From Helicoverpa zea (taxonomy: Eukaryota > Arthropoda > Insecta > Lepidoptera > Noctuidae): 64,000 nt of DNA. The notes beneath the pieces are model-generated. The model saw nothing but the letters and a program-made list of their open reading frames with translations. It was not told the DNA's origin and did not search any database. The stretch spans positions 1,968,098 through 2,032,097 of the forward strand of contig NC_061476.1 in the NCBI RefSeq assembly GCF_022581195.2. Reading direction: 5' to 3'. The position numbers were made by a program, and so were the translations under genes. How positions within the stretch are numbered: position 1 is the first letter of the stretch; each line of letters begins with the position of its first letter. Shown piece after piece: positions 20,501 through 28,613 of the stretch.

Positions 20501-22069
20501 TGCAAACTAATCCTAGCTTTACGGTCCCAGGTGCATTGGTGCATTCATTGGAACACAAACTCTACAGACTTTGGCATATTAATTCTAGTACTGAGTTTCA
20601 AGTTCTATACTGAATCTTTGAAGTGTTGTAGCCTAAGAAAATTGGAGATTCAGGACAATGAGAAAGAAGGAAATAAAAGTATATAAAAGGCTGCGATTTT
20701 CTCACAATGTAGAGTATAAGTTCTTTTCACTCGTAATAGATCGCAAATATGATCGATTTCAAAAGAGGGATCATGTTCCAATCTTGGGAATCATCATCAT
20801 CATCAGCCTATCGCAGTCCACTGCTGGACATAGGCCTCTCCAATTGCACGCCACTGAGATCGATTTTCGGCTTCTTGGAAATAGCAAAAAGAAATCAAAG
20901 CAGTATAGAGCGTAGAACACGGCAACAAAATTCTTTATTTTAAAGTTGGAGAGAACAACTGAATATTTCAAACAGACTTCCAAACAATTTATTCGATTTC
21001 TTAGTACACAAGTTTGACCATGACCTAGTTTTTTGGCTACTTGAATAAAACATTTTGTCTAGGCGCCCGGAAGTTCTGAGGTCCGCATCTTTTTGCATAT
21101 AAGCATGAGTGTGCGTTTTCGAATATACTACCTATTACCTATTACTTTTCAGACTTATCTTAGAGGCCCCTGCCTGTTGAAAACGTCGTGAAAAATTGTC
21201 TCATAAGTGATCGTACGAATTGTAACCTGCTTGGGCAATTTAAGCCATTTCTGCAGTAAAAAACTTAATTCATAAGACCCCATTCAAAAATATTCAATCA
21301 ATAGGTGAATCAATGTAACAAACCAGATTTTTTCGTTCATTTTATTATGCAGGCACCTACGTCCCTAGACTGTGCAGTTTTATTTTATTTCCATATTGTT
21401 CAATGGTCTGTAAAAGCTTTTGATATGTAAAAAAAAAATGGAGTGTTACTTTTCACACTTTTGAATTGTAATGTTTACAATCTGTGATATACTTAGGGCC
21501 TTACTACAAAAACTTTAAACCCTGTTTTACGCTTGTCTATAATAAAATTTTGGCAGCAAATGAACCATATGTCAACGTCATAATTTGACATTTTTTTAGA
21601 CAAGGCATAAACTGACGTTTAAAAGTTTTTGTGGTAAGATCGATGGTGGTAAGACGGTTAGTGTTTACTTCGTTTACCATTTAACAAGATTGGTTGACCA
21701 ATTACATTATTTTTAAGACTGACAAATAAAACTTTTTTATAACTACGACTAGGTGACAGTGTGGCTATGGAATTTTCCATACAATCTACGTTCATCTATT
21801 CTTTTCTATAGCGCTTTATACTTTCAAACTTTAATTTTTTAAGAGAAAACTTATCCATAAAACTTACGCCCGGAACTTTATTCAAAGACATCCAGAATCC
21901 GGTCGAAACGCTATTACAAATTCTACATAAAGACAGAAATAAACTTACCCTAAGGTACTGAGGAATCCTGATACAGTGCCTTCCGCGTGCAGGGAGACAA
22001 TGTCCCCCAGGTGCAAGAAACTGTCCCCCATTTTGGCACCTTCTCCTTACCCCCACCATGCAACAACAC
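5385..22069 (-). CDS. Itpr: Inositol 1,4,5-trisphosphate receptor, N-terminal 14 coding exons (partial gene)
   Basis: IP3-gated calcium release channel of the endoplasmic reticulum; this is the cytosolic ligand-binding end. Fourteen exons with GT-AG borders and matching phases give 1,807 coding bases, about 602 residues, against roughly 2,700-2,800 in the family. The start is the ATG at 22031-22029, with A at -3. In order: suppressor beta-trefoil (residues 1 to about 210), MIR-containing beta half of the binding core (to about 420) and armadillo half (to 602). Ligand residues known from mammals are all present: RTTGR 264-268, R486, K490, R493 and YRK 550-552. No frameshift or stop was found. 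Solenoid, pore and C-terminus are absent. The 5' UTR continues upstream of the acceptor at 22070 in exons I cannot locate. Confidence 0.97.
5966..6109 (-). CDS. Itpr: IP3 receptor exon 13
   Basis: Residues 507-554, exactly 48 codons: GPFQETTEGEAFLKIEELYD, then PRYAAYKYIFRLCYRILRLS and QQDYRKNQ. The YRK triplet 550-552 matches the last three IP3 contacts of the mammalian core. The acceptor is TTACCTCCCAG and the donor GTATGT. Confidence 0.97.
6437..6552. mobile_element. Hairpin MITE, 116 bp
   Basis: Two imperfect arms make almost the whole element: CCTCCCCACTCAGACATTTA at the left and the reverse complement of CCTCCCCACTCAGAGACATT at the right, folding inward to TTAATGA/TCACTAA. It lies in intron 12 of the receptor. 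No target duplication could be fixed. Confidence 0.7.
6614..6779 (-). CDS. Itpr: IP3 receptor exon 12, armadillo IP3 contacts
   Basis: Residues 451-506: ALTCLLQDIVYFIAGFENE, then PNKSEALDLVVENPNRDRQK and LLREQYILRQLFKILQ. The RDRQKLLR stretch supplies Arg486, Lys490 and Arg493, equivalent to mammalian Arg504, Lys508 and Arg511, which bind IP3. The acceptor is TTCCCTACAG and the donor GTATGT. Confidence 0.97.
7286..7446 (-). CDS. Itpr: IP3 receptor exon 11
   Basis: Residues 398-450 plus two bases: VGCSLVKEDKEAFALISVS, then PSEVRDLDFANDACKVLSAL and STKLQLGNIEHNER. It holds the hinge and the first armadillo helix. The acceptor is TTGTTCCCAG and the donor GTAAGG. AA at the end joins A of the next exon to give Lys. 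Confidence 0.96.
7475..7618. mobile_element. MITE, family with CCACCTTATTATAAAA ends
   Basis: Terminal inverted arms CCACCTTATTATAAAAAATA and TTTATAACAAGGTTG pair inward over TCTTAAAAAAGTACC / GGTATTATTTTAAGA. The centre includes GAACAAAGTTA. A second copy with the same order lies at 46025-46162, which shows a dispersed family. It lies in intron 10, starting 28 bases from exon 11. Confidence 0.65.
7897..7981 (-). CDS. Itpr: IP3 receptor exon 10
   Basis: Residues 369-397: R, then LQHLCTHTWVHSTSIPIDKD and EEKPVMSK, which is the strand before the hinge between the beta and armadillo halves of the binding core. The acceptor is GTTTCTCAG and the donor GTAATA. Confidence 0.96.
8155..8202. repeat. 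Short inverted repeat (hairpin)
   Basis: ACCGACTTTTTAAGGGGTG and CACCCTTTTTGGAAAGTCGGT form a stem with a loop of about eight bases, in intron 9. It is likely a small MITE end or remnant. Confidence 0.5.
8402..8542 (-). CDS. Itpr: IP3 receptor exon 9
   Basis: Residues 322-368 plus two bases: PEAPVDPYEPAFQLVSVPH, then SSEIATLFELDPTT and MTHSDAPVPQSSYV. The acceptor CACCAG at 8548-8543 is chosen over a second AG ten bases inside because it keeps the frame (PPEAPVDP). The donor is GTATGG. Confidence 0.94.
9020..9132 (-). CDS. Itpr: IP3 receptor exon 8
   Basis: Residues 285-321: VVQHDPCRGGAGHWNSIFRF, then KHLATGHYLAAEACNRP. This is a MIR repeat almost unchanged from vertebrates. It ends CC before the donor GTAAGT. 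The segment after HYLAAE is shorter than in vertebrates, with no acidic spliced insert. Confidence 0.97.
9567..9797 (-). CDS. Itpr: IP3 receptor exon 7, MIR region and IP3 contact loop
   Basis: Residues 208-284, 77 codons, the largest exon here. It contains SWKVTLFLEH, GGDVVRLFHAEQEKFLT, QHVFLRTTGR and ATSSKALWEIE. In the mammalian receptor the RTTGR loop contacts the IP3 phosphates; here it is intact at residues 264-268. The acceptor is ATCTTTCAG and the donor GTAAGG. Confidence 0.97.
10129..10241 (-). CDS. Itpr: IP3 receptor exon 6
   Basis: Residues 170-207: GDNVVVGDKVIMNPVNAGQ, then VLHVSSNHELPDNVGCME. It closes the suppressor domain. The acceptor is ATCCTTACAG and the donor GTAAGA. It joins in phase 0 to the exon that opens the binding core. 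Confidence 0.96.
10441..10540 (-). mobile_element. Diverged SINE fragment
   Basis: Contains CACTTCCAGATTCCGGGCTG, then CCACAAAGCTATTTCGGCC and GGGAACATAACCCGAGAC. These match the head and upper body of the SINE at 63267-63633 in the same orientation. The B box is still recognisable but mutated. It lies in intron 5. Confidence 0.7.
10676..10793 (-). CDS. Itpr: IP3 receptor exon 5
   Basis: Residues 131-169: VNKRLPALLEKNAMRVHLD, then GNEGSWFYVMPFYKLRST. The NKRLPALLEKNAMRV block is diagnostic of IP3 receptors against the related ryanodine receptors. The acceptor is TTCGTTCAG and the donor GTATGT. It ends one base into a Gly codon. Confidence 0.96.
11195..11314 (-). CDS. Itpr: IP3 receptor exon 4
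   Basis: Residues 91-130, exactly 40 codons: HAAEIEKKQNELENKKLLG, then TVVQYGSVLQLLHVKSNKYL. This is the helix-turn-helix arm of the suppressor and its return strand. The acceptor is CTGTTGACAG and the donor GTAAGT. A 261-bp Helitron sits 83 bases upstream of it, within intron 3. Confidence 0.96.
11398..11658 (+). mobile_element. Short non-autonomous Helitron, copy 1
   Basis: Starts TCCAAACTAATATTAC and ends AAAAGCTAG. It sits exactly between an A and a T, the expected Helitron target. It contains a GTCT microsatellite, an ACTACTGAACCGATTTGTGT phrase and a 3' GCGAACGAAGTTGCGGGC segment. It codes for nothing. The copy at 54821-55089 is almost identical, so the family moved recently. It lies in intron 3. 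Confidence 0.85.
11660..14560. other. Intron 3 interior, no gene seen
   Basis: AT-rich DNA within receptor intron 3. The open frames at 11580-11828 and 12873-13073 have no homology that I recognise and no splice context. A GCGGGTATAATGC-type decayed Helitron phrase occurs near 13990-14015. Nothing else is supportable. Confidence 0.5.
14568..14765 (+). pseudogene. Non-LTR retrotransposon, C-terminal coding fragment
   Basis: One plus-strand frame reads DGWRGRGRPKKRWMNLSKR then a stop. This Gly/Arg-rich block near the C-terminus of LINE polyproteins is common in Lepidoptera. A better-kept copy lies at 50200-50385. Only the tail is present, as expected for 5'-truncated LINEs. It is inside receptor intron 3. 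Confidence 0.55.
15015..15130 (-). CDS. Itpr: IP3 receptor exon 3
   Basis: Residues 52-90. It opens with DCLFKICPMNRYSAQKQFW, one of the most conserved stretches of the suppressor domain, and continues NTAKQSANSNTDTGLLKRLH. The acceptor is ATAATTTTCAG and the donor GTGAGT. It ends in phase 0, joining HH at the next exon. Confidence 0.96.
15944..16100 (-). mobile_element. Helitron-like 3' end
   Basis: On the minus strand this ends CCCGAGCGAAGCCGGGTTTT then CCACTAG|T. A GC-rich hairpin (CCGAGCGAAGCCGGG) just before a CTAG terminus is the hallmark of lepidopteran Helitrons. The helicase remnant at 16627-16890 has the same orientation and may belong to the same insertion. Confidence 0.5.
16198..16310. 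mobile_element. Hairpin MITE, about 113 bp
   Basis: Arms TACTTATAAAATCTC...AATCACTACTTAA and its imperfect reverse complement meet over AGTC at 16254-16257. The phrases AAGCAACGTTTATAAGTA and ATTACTTATATTTAATTCAC recur just to the right (to 16368), suggesting nested or tandem copies. Confidence 0.55.
16627..16890 (-). pseudogene. Helitron Rep/helicase fragment
   Basis: The minus-strand frame reads ELNVRTYENIIYNSFREAAQ, then ARGLLFDDQEWERCLNEAID and FKLPRQL. The FREAAQxRGLLxDDQEWxRCL block is characteristic of the Helitron PIF1-type helicase domain. After PRQL the likeness stops (FRVRRFDDV...), so the gene is broken there, and Rep and most helicase motifs are missing. It lies in receptor intron 2, downstream of the nested Cys-rich gene on the same strand. 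Confidence 0.8.
16965..17035 (-). CDS. Cys-rich microprotein exon 4
   Basis: Completes an Asp codon, then NFNYCECCGCKMKNNTYYQI, EM and TGA at 16967-16965. The acceptor is ATTTTTGCAG. An internal GTAAAA could be an alternative donor. Confidence 0.5.
16965..17665 (-). CDS. Nested Cys-rich (zinc-binding-like) microprotein gene, four exons
   Basis: Four short exons join in frame to give 84 residues and a TGA: 17654-17665 (MPKI), 17490-17565, 17258-17353 and 16965-17035. Borders are GTAAGT/AACAG, GTGTGT/TTCCAG and GTAAGC/TTGCAG. Cysteines are regularly spaced: C14-C17, C32-C35, C50-C53-C56, C67-C69-C70-C72. This makes about four units of roughly 18 residues, each opening with CxxC (CHNCGKWMERR, CNFCNGKIFARD, CSRCVDCDNI, CECCGCKMKN). 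This suggests a chain of small zinc knuckles or ribbons, but I recognise no named family. It lies within receptor intron 2 on the same strand. A splice past the TGA into the helicase remnant is possible but not needed. Confidence 0.55.
17258..17353 (-). CDS. Cys-rich microprotein exon 3
   Basis: Completes a Val codon, then TCNFCNGKIFARDGKQKQM, CSRCVDCDNIIL and one base. The acceptor is TTACTTCCAG and the donor GTAAGC. It holds two cysteine clusters and is the strongest exon of the four. Confidence 0.6.
17490..17565 (-). CDS. Cys-rich microprotein exon 2
   Basis: PNLRAFGKHCHNCGKWMERR, then ALRKD and one base. The acceptor is TGTTAACAG and the donor GTGTGT. It holds the first CxxC pair. Confidence 0.55.
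17654..17665 (-). CDS. Cys-rich microprotein exon 1
   Basis: ATG CCG AAA ATC directly before the donor GTAAGT. It lies 131 bases from the PIF/Harbinger element that flanks the gene upstream. A four-codon first exon is unusual but keeps perfect phase with exon 2. Confidence 0.5.
17796..18296 (+). mobile_element. PIF/Harbinger-type element, internally deleted, 501 bp
   Basis: Termini TGCTACGTTCACACGCGCG and, on the other strand, TGGTACGTTCACACACGCGC are inverted repeats. The element is flanked by TTA at 17793-17795 and 18297-18299, the three-base target typical of PIF/Harbinger. The interior is far richer in GC and CpG than the surroundings, with repeated CACGGGC motifs near 18190-18225. It keeps only a short 5' coding piece, so it is non-autonomous. 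Confidence 0.85.
17924..18019 (+). pseudogene. Truncated Harbinger transposase start, 31 codons
   Basis: ATG opens MASSEDLGVVAVIAFGLTYF, then YWKNNQNDERR and a stop. A small acidic/hydrophobic start leading to a run of basic residues is what precedes the nuclease domain in insect Harbinger transposases. No DDE catalytic region is present. The assignment rests mainly on its place inside the element. Confidence 0.45.
18300..19642. other. Intron 2, distal part
   Basis: Mostly AT-rich intron. A decayed Helitron-like stretch lies at about 18895-19040 (TTTCCGCGATTTTACCAGCG, CTACTTCCCGTTCCC and GATAGTGTAGCTTCGTAACG phrases). Nothing else was recognised. Confidence 0.5.
19643..19713 (-). CDS. Itpr: IP3 receptor exon 2
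   Basis: Residues 28-51: the LVDDRCVV strand, then CPEAGDL and DPPKKFR. The acceptor is TTGTCCACAG and the donor GTAAGT. The family usually has Gln where this copy has Cys after RCVV. Introns on both sides are long (2,235 and 4,512 bases), unlike the 330-510-base introns from exon 4 onward. Confidence 0.95.
20792..20890 (+). repeat. CAT-tailed lepidopteran dispersed repeat
   Basis: CATCATCATCATCAGCCTAT, then CGCAGTCCACTGCTGGACAT and AGGCCTCTCCAATTGCACG. This phrase is a very common retrotransposon end in Lepidoptera. A shorter inverted copy lies at 42268-42322. It lies in receptor intron 1. Confidence 0.65.
21500..21638. mobile_element. Hairpin MITE, 139 bp
   Basis: CTTACTACAAAAACTTTAAA...GCTTGTCTA at the left pairs with TAGACAAGGCATAAAC...AAGTTTTTGTGGTAAG at the right, arms of about 40 bases and a 57-base loop. 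It lies in receptor intron 1. Confidence 0.65.
21949..22069 (-). CDS. Itpr: IP3 receptor exon 1 (coding), with 5' UTR end
   Basis: An acceptor (TTTTGTTCCCAG) opens the exon at 22069. 37 bases of 5' UTR follow, then the ATG at 22031-22029. It encodes residues 1-27 plus two bases: MGDSFLHLGDIVSLHAEG and the TVSGFLSTL that opens the suppressor domain. It ends GG before the donor GTAAGT. The presence of an acceptor means at least one further upstream non-coding exon exists. Confidence 0.95.
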
Positions 22070-25000
22070 CTGGGAACAAAAAGAAACATATTCAGAAAAC
22101 TTGCCCTTGTATCTTCCAAAGAGTCATATAATCTGTCTATTGAATATGAAACTATTCTATAAGTTGATTCATGGGTCCAAATTTTATAATGGATCATGGA
22201 TATAAATCATAACGTGGTGTTTCTATGTGACAAGATTCCATCAATCAAGATTTAGCTACCCTTGGTCTGGGTTACTTTTGACGCTTCGTGTTAGCTATCA
22301 GACCTGACAAAGGGCACTATAAATTGCCCAAAAGAATTACTATTGCGAACGGAAACTCCGTCCCTCTTCGGAAGTAACTTTTCGCCGTTGGCTTAAAAAG
22401 CCTTTATGGTCCAAAATGTAAGGCAGTAATCCGTATAAAAAACGGATCATGTTCAATAAATAATAACATTGGTATATTTAGATACTTGCATCCGGTAAGA
22501 CTAGAATTCGCTACAAAAAAATGTAGCATGATGACTAATTAAAGGACCTCTGTTTTTCTTAGTAAACAAACCGGTATTAAACATGTCTCCTTATCTCAAA
22601 AACATTGTAGGAACTAGCGTTAGCCAGAATCATGAATGGTGTTATCGAAACTAATATCTTAATGTTTAGAGATCAATATAATTCGGTTATCTAGTTTCCA
22701 TTCATGTCCATCTCGAAATTATCTTAGAATTAATTAATTTAGCCACAACAGTAGTAAATAGGAATGTGATTGATGAAAGTGATAGAGCAGATAAGAACGA
22801 GATATTTGCAACCACAGAAAACAAAAAACAAAAATTATAAGGAGTATAATGTACATATACTTCTAGATCTTGAGTACGACTATCAGGTAAGGAGAAAGGT
22901 TGTGAAGATCCTTAGAGGGCGTTTTCCCCAACACTTGGAAAGTTGACGTTACCACAAGGACAACAAATTATCCAAGAAAAACGACACTTATCTCTATCCT
23001 TTTGTACCTATAGTCTAGTGCATATATCCTACTCATTTTTATCCTTTTCAAAAATAAAATCGCTTCAATTTACCCCAGTAGTTGGAACGCCTATCACCCG
23101 GTCGACAGCGCCACAAAATTGAAGCCTCCACAAAGTTTGTTGAGCACATAAATTGCCCGGGGCGGGTGTGATGGCAAAAAATTGGCTTTGTTACCCCGAA
23201 ACACTATGTGAGTTACGGTGAAAATATTTACTGAAAGTTAGTTTTTAGAGATCCTTTCAGATGTACCAAGGACCCACGGAACTTCAAGATTTGGTGGTGA
23301 CAGACAATCTTGCAAAAGCTGCGGGTTAGCGCTGGACGCAGGCCTCTTCCAAACGGTCTAAAAATAATATTTAGGACCAGATAGTAATAACTGAAGCATG
23401 ATGATATCAGGGTCTTTCCATCATTTTAGGATCGGCGTATATAAATATGAAGGCAATTTTATTTTCATAATGGAAAATCTCATCCCGTTTCCAAACTTTG
23501 CAAGTCATAAGCTACTTTAATTACTATGGCTTTATAAAATATTTTATTACCAACAACGACCCCAATTTTAATCGATTGTCCATTTTGTACCAGCTACGGA
23601 ACCCTTTATAAAGAGTGACCCGACATTTTGTTTGCTCTAACGTATAGGGGTTGTTTTTCTATTTAATAACCCGTTAGGCACCCGACAGTGTTTTCTCTTT
23701 TGGAACGTGTGCTTCTATGAAAAAAACTAGCTAGGAAACTACTTCCCGCTCCACAATAAACACTGTCTATCAACTATTTCCATATTGGAATAAGTTTCTC
23801 AAAGCTTTGTGACTCCTGCCTTCAGTCTATCTAGTAAACTTGCCACTTTCTTCAATAGTCTTTATTCATTTTCCCTATTCACCCACCTACTTTTTGTATC
23901 ATAACAAACAATATACCAAAAGGAAAAGTTTCGCAAGTTAGAACATATTATAAGAAGCTTCCTCGTACTGAAGTCACGTAATATCTCCCCATCCCCATAC
24001 ATTATGACACGACTTTATGAAGTACGAAGTTGTATGAAGTAAACGCTACTTGTGCTAAGTCTTTATTAAACATTGCCTTATTTTTATGGTCCCACCATAC
24101 AGCAGAGTCTGTATGAAAGAAATCAAAGATCTGTATGAAAGAAATCAAAGATCTTATATGTAGGGAATAAAAAAGTTGGTACAGCAGTTTATATCGTGAA
24201 AGTCGCGTAGTGACACGAGCACGGAAATCGAAACGTAAAGGGGTCTTCCGGACCTACAGACCTGTAATAAGACAGCAGATCTGAAGCAGATAGAAAGCTT
24301 AATCTAGACACGTCTACCGTAACAAACTTTTGCGAGAAAGGAACCTTGACATTTCAGGATAAAAAAGAAAAGCTGAAAAGTCTTATCTGTTGCTAATTAT
24401 CACACGGCACCACCTTCCAAGCCGGAACACTGCAACGCGACGTCAACGCAGAAATAGGTGTATAGTGATTTTGCTTCCACGCTTTTTTTACATAAGGTAG
24501 GTGAACTATTTCATGTATTCCACAATGACTTTAAAGCGTTTTAAATACATGGATGGTATTATAAGATTTTTGTTAACATCACAATAATTAACTTATATGT
24601 TTCGGGAGTTAACGAGAAGCTACTAACAACAACTCTTTAGCAACATTCATAAACACTGATCGCTAATATTTACCGATATTTTGTATACTTTATACTTTCA
24701 CGCTCCAAACTTACCAGCCTTCATAAATTTTGCCACAAAGTCGTGAATACTTTGTTGTCACGATACGGAATAAGCTGATTATATTAAAGACTGGATCTAA
24801 ATGCCGCAGCTAATTTAGCCGTAAAGATCAAACAAAAGTCGCGCGTCGTAAAACTAATAACTAGAAGCACCATTGAAGAAGCTTTGCTAATTTTGTATAA
24901 CCAGTTTCGTCTGTGGCGCCAAGACACATCTTAGCATATCTCATTTGTCAGAATAAATTCTTCCATTTATTATTAACTAATTTGGATACTAAATAATTCG

Positions 25001-25283
25001 GCAATTTGCTGCGCTGCTAATAGGTCCAGTTGGCTCAACATTGTTTGTCCATTTTCCATGTGGCGCCGAGACGCAACATAGAATACTATTTGTCAGAATT
25101 AATTCTTTCAATTATATAGCATTTCATTCATAGTATTACATATTTTGGAAAATAAATAATTCGGCAATAGGATATTCTAATAATAGCTCTAATTCTATTA
25201 ATATTTTCATTCAATCAGTATATATCAGGTAAAAGCATTGGCCCCAATTTTTGGGAGATTGGAAATCCTCAGATAATTTCTGC
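22070..25283. other. Region upstream of the receptor start codon, no gene seen
   Basis: No coding exon found. The receptor's upstream non-coding exon and promoter could lie here or further right. A GC-richer patch at 23090-23340 (CACCCGGTCGACAGCGCC, TTGCCCGGGGCGGGTGTG) is a candidate only. A perfect 22-base tandem duplication sits at 24109-24152. Confidence 0.4.
24109..24152. repeat. 22-bp tandem duplication
   Basis: Two identical adjacent 22-base units starting CTGTATGAAAGAAATCAAAG. A simple local duplication. Confidence 0.9.
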
Positions 25284-27379
25284 GTGTGCGTTCGCGCAGC
25301 GGAATGTTGTTGAATTTAAAGATTTCAATTATGCAGATAATTAGTGTAAGACGTCCTATAATTGTGTATGGTAAATAAAAATTTGTGTATGCAGCCATTG
25401 TGGAGAAATTCACCAAAAACAGATTCCGCTGGGCGAACGTTGGCGAACGTTGTCCTGGCGGAACTTTTTTTAATCCATAGACTTTAGACGAAAAGAGATG
25501 TGTCCGAAAATTAGTGTGTATTTGTGTATAATTGATTATGTATGAATGAAATCAGCGCATGCATAAACTTCGGAGAAATTCAAGTTTCCGCTACGCGAAC
25601 GTTTGGCCATTAGCTAGTTTTCATATAAAGCGCTTACATAGAGAGCTGTAGATTTTTACATACGTTGTTTTGAATTTGTTTATATTTGTTTAAAAAACAG
25701 ATTTAGAAAAAGTCGTAGGGTTTAAAAGATAAAAATATAAACGTAAAATACACTTATTAGGTCTTAGTTCTTAAAGTATGCAGTTTGGGGTCTAGGTTTT
25801 CACGTTTACACAAACCTTGTAAGTGTCTCCAACATGTTGCCAAGTATCAATGATGTTCCGTTAGTAATTAAAAAGTTATAGGATATTTTACCATGAATAG
25901 ATCACTGTTTACAAAGCAGTCGAATATCACGACGTTCTAAAGGAATTGCATGGTAAAATGTATGCCAATAATTAGTTTAATCATTCAACTATTCACTTGC
26001 AAAATTTCATGTCATTAAATTCAGTAATTAAAGAAAGACAATTATAATATTGACGGAGCATCGAAACCCTACATAATCCGACCAAGTTCGGATAGCTACA
26101 AAAAAGCGGCCGTGCCATATGTCTAAGCAACGTTCTTAACTTGGTAGGTTAGTATTTATTAATATGGTACAGTTGCGTACACAAGCGTTAGGAAAAAAAA
26201 AACAATTGTATTTCTTGATTGAAAAATATTTTTTTAATAATAATGCCACTTTCTACGATAAAAATAAATCTTCAATTAACAAGTACTTCTCTATTTAAAT
26301 ATCCGTGTACAAAAATATTTTTATTATTATTACTTACATAAATTACTTAACTACGTGATTAAATATAACGTTAATAAACGTTACGTATTTCAACTAAAAT
26401 GTCGTAGATAGTGGCGTTATTATTAAAAAAATATTTTTCATTCAAGAAATGCAATTGTTTTATTTTTTCCTAACGCTTGTGTACGCAACTGTACCATATT
26501 AAAAAATATACTAACCTTCCAAGTTAAGAACGTTTCTTAGACATACGACACGGCCGCTTTTTTGTAGCTATCCGAACTTGGTCGGGTTATGTAGGGTTTC
26601 GATGCTCCGTCAATATTATAATTGTCTTTCTTTAATTACTGAATTTAATGACATGAAATTTTGCAAGTGAATAGTTGAATGATTAAACTAATTATTGGCA
26701 TACATTTTACCATGCAATTCCTTTAGAACGTCGTGATATTCGACTGCTTTGTAAACAGTGATCTATTCATGGTAAAATATCCTATAACTTTTTAATTACT
26801 AACGGAATGTCATTGATACTTGGCAACATATTGGAGACACTTACAAGGTTTGTGTAAACGTGAAAATCTAGACCCCAAACTGCATACTTTAAGAACTAAG
26901 ACCTAATAAGTGTATTTTACGTTTATATTTTTATCTTTTAAACCCTACGACTTTTTCTAAATCTGTTTTTTAAACAAATATAAACAAATTCAAAACAACG
27001 TATGTAAAAATCTACAGCTCTCTATGTAAGCGCTTTATATGAAAACTAGCTAATGGCCAAACGTTCGCGTAGCGGAAACTTGAATTTCTCCGAAGTTTAT
27101 GCATGCACTGATTTCATTCATACATAATCAATTATACACAAATACACACTAATTTTCGGACACATCTCTTTTCTTCTAAAGTCTATGGATTAAAAAAAGT
27201 TCCGCCAGGACAACGTTCGCCAACGTTCGCCCAGCGGAATCTGTTTTTGGTGAATTTCTCCACAATGGCTGCATACACAAATTTTTATTTACCATACACA
27301 ATTATAGGACCTCTTACACTAATTATCTGCATAATTAAAATCTTTAAATTCAACAACATTCCGCTGCGCGAACGCACAC
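25284..27379. mobile_element. Foldback (long inverted repeat) transposable element, 2,096 bp
   Basis: The left arm 25284-26258 and right arm 26402-27379 are near-identical inverted copies of about 975 bases around a 143-base spacer. Both ends read inward GTGTGCGTTCGCGCAGCGGA. The element is bounded exactly by a 9-base direct repeat, AATTTCTGC, at 25275-25283 and 27380-27388. Each arm holds subterminal modules that repeat GGAGAAATTCA followed by CCGCT(A/G)(C/G)GCGAACGTT. No protein is encoded. The long arms with internal modules fit Foldback elements, and the 9-base target duplication fits Foldback and Mutator-like groups. The high arm identity implies recent insertion or arm conversion. Confidence 0.9.
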
Positions 27380-28422
27380 AATTTCTGCCGCTCTGAGTTT
27401 AAGAGATGGATAGGAAAAGGAATTGACAGACTTTTACTGACTAAAACCCACCCAGTTTTTTCTGAGCACCCAGATCCTTAGAAGAACGCTGTGGTACGTA
27501 GATCCTTCCTTATGTAGAGCTTTCCTTTAAAGGCTTTCACTCTAAGGAGTATCAAGATTTATGCTAACGTTGCGATTTGGACGAATTCTGGGCACATCGT
27601 GATTACCTTCAAATTCTGCAGATTTTTTGTGAATTTCTCGTTTATTTGTACGAAATAATCTGTTCGCAACGCATGGACAATGTTACATACACGTTGTTCA
27701 TCATCAGTATTTAAGTAAAAATATTCTAGACTAACAGTTCAACGTAGTCTTTAGTATGCTTTTGAAAAATGTCTGTAAATATTTTTCTTTGTTGTACTAT
27801 GAAGTTGTTTGAAAAGTTTCAGGTCCATGACGAATAGAATAACAGTTATAACGTTTTGTGTACCTTTAATAAATACATGGATGACTGATGAATACTTTCT
27901 GTCCGCAATTTTATGCGGGAATTATGGAAAAGGGAGAACAACACATTTCTTTTGTATAATAAAGTCTAGAAACTAAATAAATTGGATTTCATTAATTCCT
28001 ACTGTGAGAGAAAAAGGGGATGCTATCCTTACACCTCTGTTTAGAATTAATTCAACATCATCATTTTCTCATTAAAACCTACATGAACACCGTCTCACTG
28101 CCTATTCCTCTGATTCCTACAAATCGACAATAAACAATACTAGTAACATCCCAAATACAATCGAAACCAGTAAGGAAATCAATATACCAAACCAAACCCT
28201 TTGACGTCATAGAACTTTTTAGTCAATAAACATTGATACCTACCTTTCTGAAAATAGGGTTCCCATTACATTGAATAAACATCGTTATAGGGTGTAATGA
28301 CAGCGCATGGTGCCTTGACGACATGATAAATGCGTGTAAATGGGTAAATGTCTTACACATTTAATGGGTAATTTATAGCTTACGTTGACTTGATTTCGAA
28401 GTTGTTGGAATAGCATATGTAA

Positions 28423-28613
28423 GCGCACTAATATTATAACGGCGAAAGTTTGTGAATGTGTGTGTTTGTTATTTGTTAGTGCTGAAATGACTGTGACGAT
28501 TATGATGAATGTAAGCTAGATTACCTATACATCAGAATAAGGTGGGCTACTTTTGATTCGGTTGCGGGAATTAGTGTATTTGGGGAGCGGATGAAACCGC
28601 TGGTGGAAGCTAG
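28423..28613 (+). mobile_element. Short Helitron, about 190 bp
   Basis: Begins near CGCACTAATATTATAACGGC and GAAAGTTTGTGAATGTGTGT, and ends CGCTGGTGGAAGCTAG|T. The ACTAATATTATAA start and CTAG|T end are the shared Helitron terminal marks in this window. The first bases are mutated. Confidence 0.7.

Noticed and set aside
23090..23340. GC-richer patch as the IP3 receptor promoter
   Set aside because: No TATA, initiator and donor arrangement on the minus strand that I could tie to exon 1; left as unassigned.
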